Assembly: GCF_000521785.1 (NCBI RefSeq)
Contig: NZ_JALZ01000004.1
Span: forward strand, 164,015-228,014
Reading direction: 5' to 3'
DNA length: 64,000 bases
Origin: Roseivivax halodurans JCM 10272
GTDB taxonomy: Bacteria > Pseudomonadota > Alphaproteobacteria > Rhodobacterales > Rhodobacteraceae
Shown in pieces: positions 63,639-64,000 of this stretch (its first letter is position 1; every line of letters starts with the position of its first letter). A program made the translations under genes and the position numbers. Below the pieces are notes generated by a model that saw only the letters and a list, made by a program, of their open reading frames with translations, had not been told where the DNA came from and made no database searches.

Positions 63639-64000
63639 ATGGCAGTGCGCGCGCATGTGATGATCTTCGAGCGTCAGGGGGCGGACGCCGTCTACCCGAT
63701 GCTGACCTCCGCAGGCTCCGACACCCTGATCGGATGGGGAACGCCCTCGGGGCTCGTCGCGGGCGGCGACGGCATGCTCCACGCGGTGAACGACAGTTAT
63801 TACGCGGGCTCGCCGATGATCTTCACCATCGATCCCGCCGAGACGCCCGCGCGCATCACGGCTGCCGTTCCGGTCACTCAGGACGGCGCACCGCCGGCCG
63901 GCATCGACATGGAAGGCGTCGCGACGGATGGCGCGATCGGGTTCTGGATCGCGAACGAGGGCCATGCGCAGAACGAACGGCCGCAGGTGCTCTTCCACGT
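63639..64000 (+). CDS. Phytase-like (esterase-like) domain protein, 5' broken and 3' cut by the window
   Basis: From ATG 63639 the frame reads to the window end (120 residues). GWGTPSGLVAGGDGMLHAVNDSYYAGSPMIFTIDPAE and IDMEGVATDGAIGFWIANEGH are the repeated blade motifs of the phytase-like beta-propeller family (secreted esterase/phytase-like proteins). Just upstream, another frame reads YVSLPDRKLLISANETD (about 63577-63627), which looks like the preceding part of the same protein. This suggests a frameshift near 63640. No signal peptide or normal start exists; the 5' end seems lost where the recombinase-associated relic begins. Confidence 0.6.
   Translation, partial: MAVRAHVMIFERQGADAVYPMLTSAGSDTLIGWGTPSGLVAGGDGMLHAVNDSYYAGSPMIFTIDPAETPARITAAVPVTQDGAPPAGIDMEGVATDGAIGFWIANEGHAQNERPQVLFH

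Noticed and set aside
61858..64000. Integration-site direct repeat of the tRNA-Ser 3' end
   Set aside because: I looked for a second copy of GGTTCGAATCCCTTCC or TCTCCGCCA and did not find it in the window.
1..64000. CRISPR array or tandem repeats
   Set aside because: No series of regularly spaced repeats was seen on either strand.
1..64000. Complete insertion sequence or transposase
   Set aside because: No transposase motif or paired terminal inverted repeats were recognised; only the recombinase-associated remnant near 63.4 kb.

Overview
The window is chromosomal DNA from a high-GC alphaproteobacterium, most likely a member of the Rhodobacteraceae (Roseobacter/Rhodobacter group). The evidence is the circularly permuted two-piece tmRNA with tag ANDNHAPVAVAA, the trgA-trgB-cysK tellurite-resistance arrangement known from Rhodobacter sphaeroides, the alphaproteobacterial SspB/DUF4169/fumC cluster, the CarD-fdxA-S4-helicase neighbourhood and the general codon usage. 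Most of the window is ordinary core genome. Accessory, decayed DNA is confined to the last 2 kb, next to a tRNA-Ser gene.

Layout. 0-5.2 kb: double-ATPase peptide ABC component with two M20 amidohydrolases, then a DUF882 murein-related lipoprotein. 5.5 kb: tRNA-Arg(TCT). 5.7-9.1 kb: a glycosyltransferase-like protein, fabF and mltG. 9.2-11.1 kb: a LOV-domain HWE/HisKA_2 histidine kinase and two tiny genes. 11.4-15.6 kb: RND efflux adaptor and pump. 15.7-18.2 kb: yebC, a LysE/ArgO exporter and an EamA transporter. 18.3-24.6 kb: glycine-betaine synthesis cluster (betC, a short BCCT-like transporter, betB, betA) behind an 18-bp BetI-type operator; no betI gene is present. 24.6-27.7 kb: DUF465, periplasmic glutathione peroxidase, a DksA-like zinc-finger protein and pepF. 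27.8-31.7 kb: ATP-dependent DNA ligase with its partner exonuclease, a lysophospholipase-like hydrolase and an SCP2 protein. 31.8-37.0 kb: a TPR protein, SUV3-like helicase, S4 protein, 7Fe ferredoxin and CarD. 37.1-40.8 kb: Kef-type antiporter, and an Lrp regulator divergent from hpd. 40.8-46.3 kb: a GspL/PilM-to-GspC/PilP-like fusion protein, SIMPL protein, RHH and DUF4169 proteins, fumC and sspB. 46.4-48.5 kb: chrA, ssrA and DUF4345. 48.6-51.5 kb: acuI and a BCCT transporter. 51.6-53.7 kb: a membrane alpha/beta hydrolase and a GAF protein. 53.9-61.8 kb: photolyase, cfa, trgA, trgB, cysK and a large MscS channel. 61.9-64.0 kb: tRNA-Ser(GGA), a DUF3883 gene with an amber stop at codon 6, a recombinase-associated pseudogene and a 5'-truncated phytase-like gene.

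Functional themes. Osmoadaptation recurs: choline-O-sulfate to choline to betaine by BetC/BetA/BetB, BCCT uptake, MscS and Kef channels. A stress-defence block runs from photolyase to MscS. SspB and tmRNA, which act together in trans-translation quality control, are encoded 1.4 kb apart. AcuI beside a betaine-type BCCT carrier suggests detoxification of acrylate from DMSP, although no DMSP lyase or demethylase is in the window.

All gene identifications come from reading motifs by eye; no database search was run.
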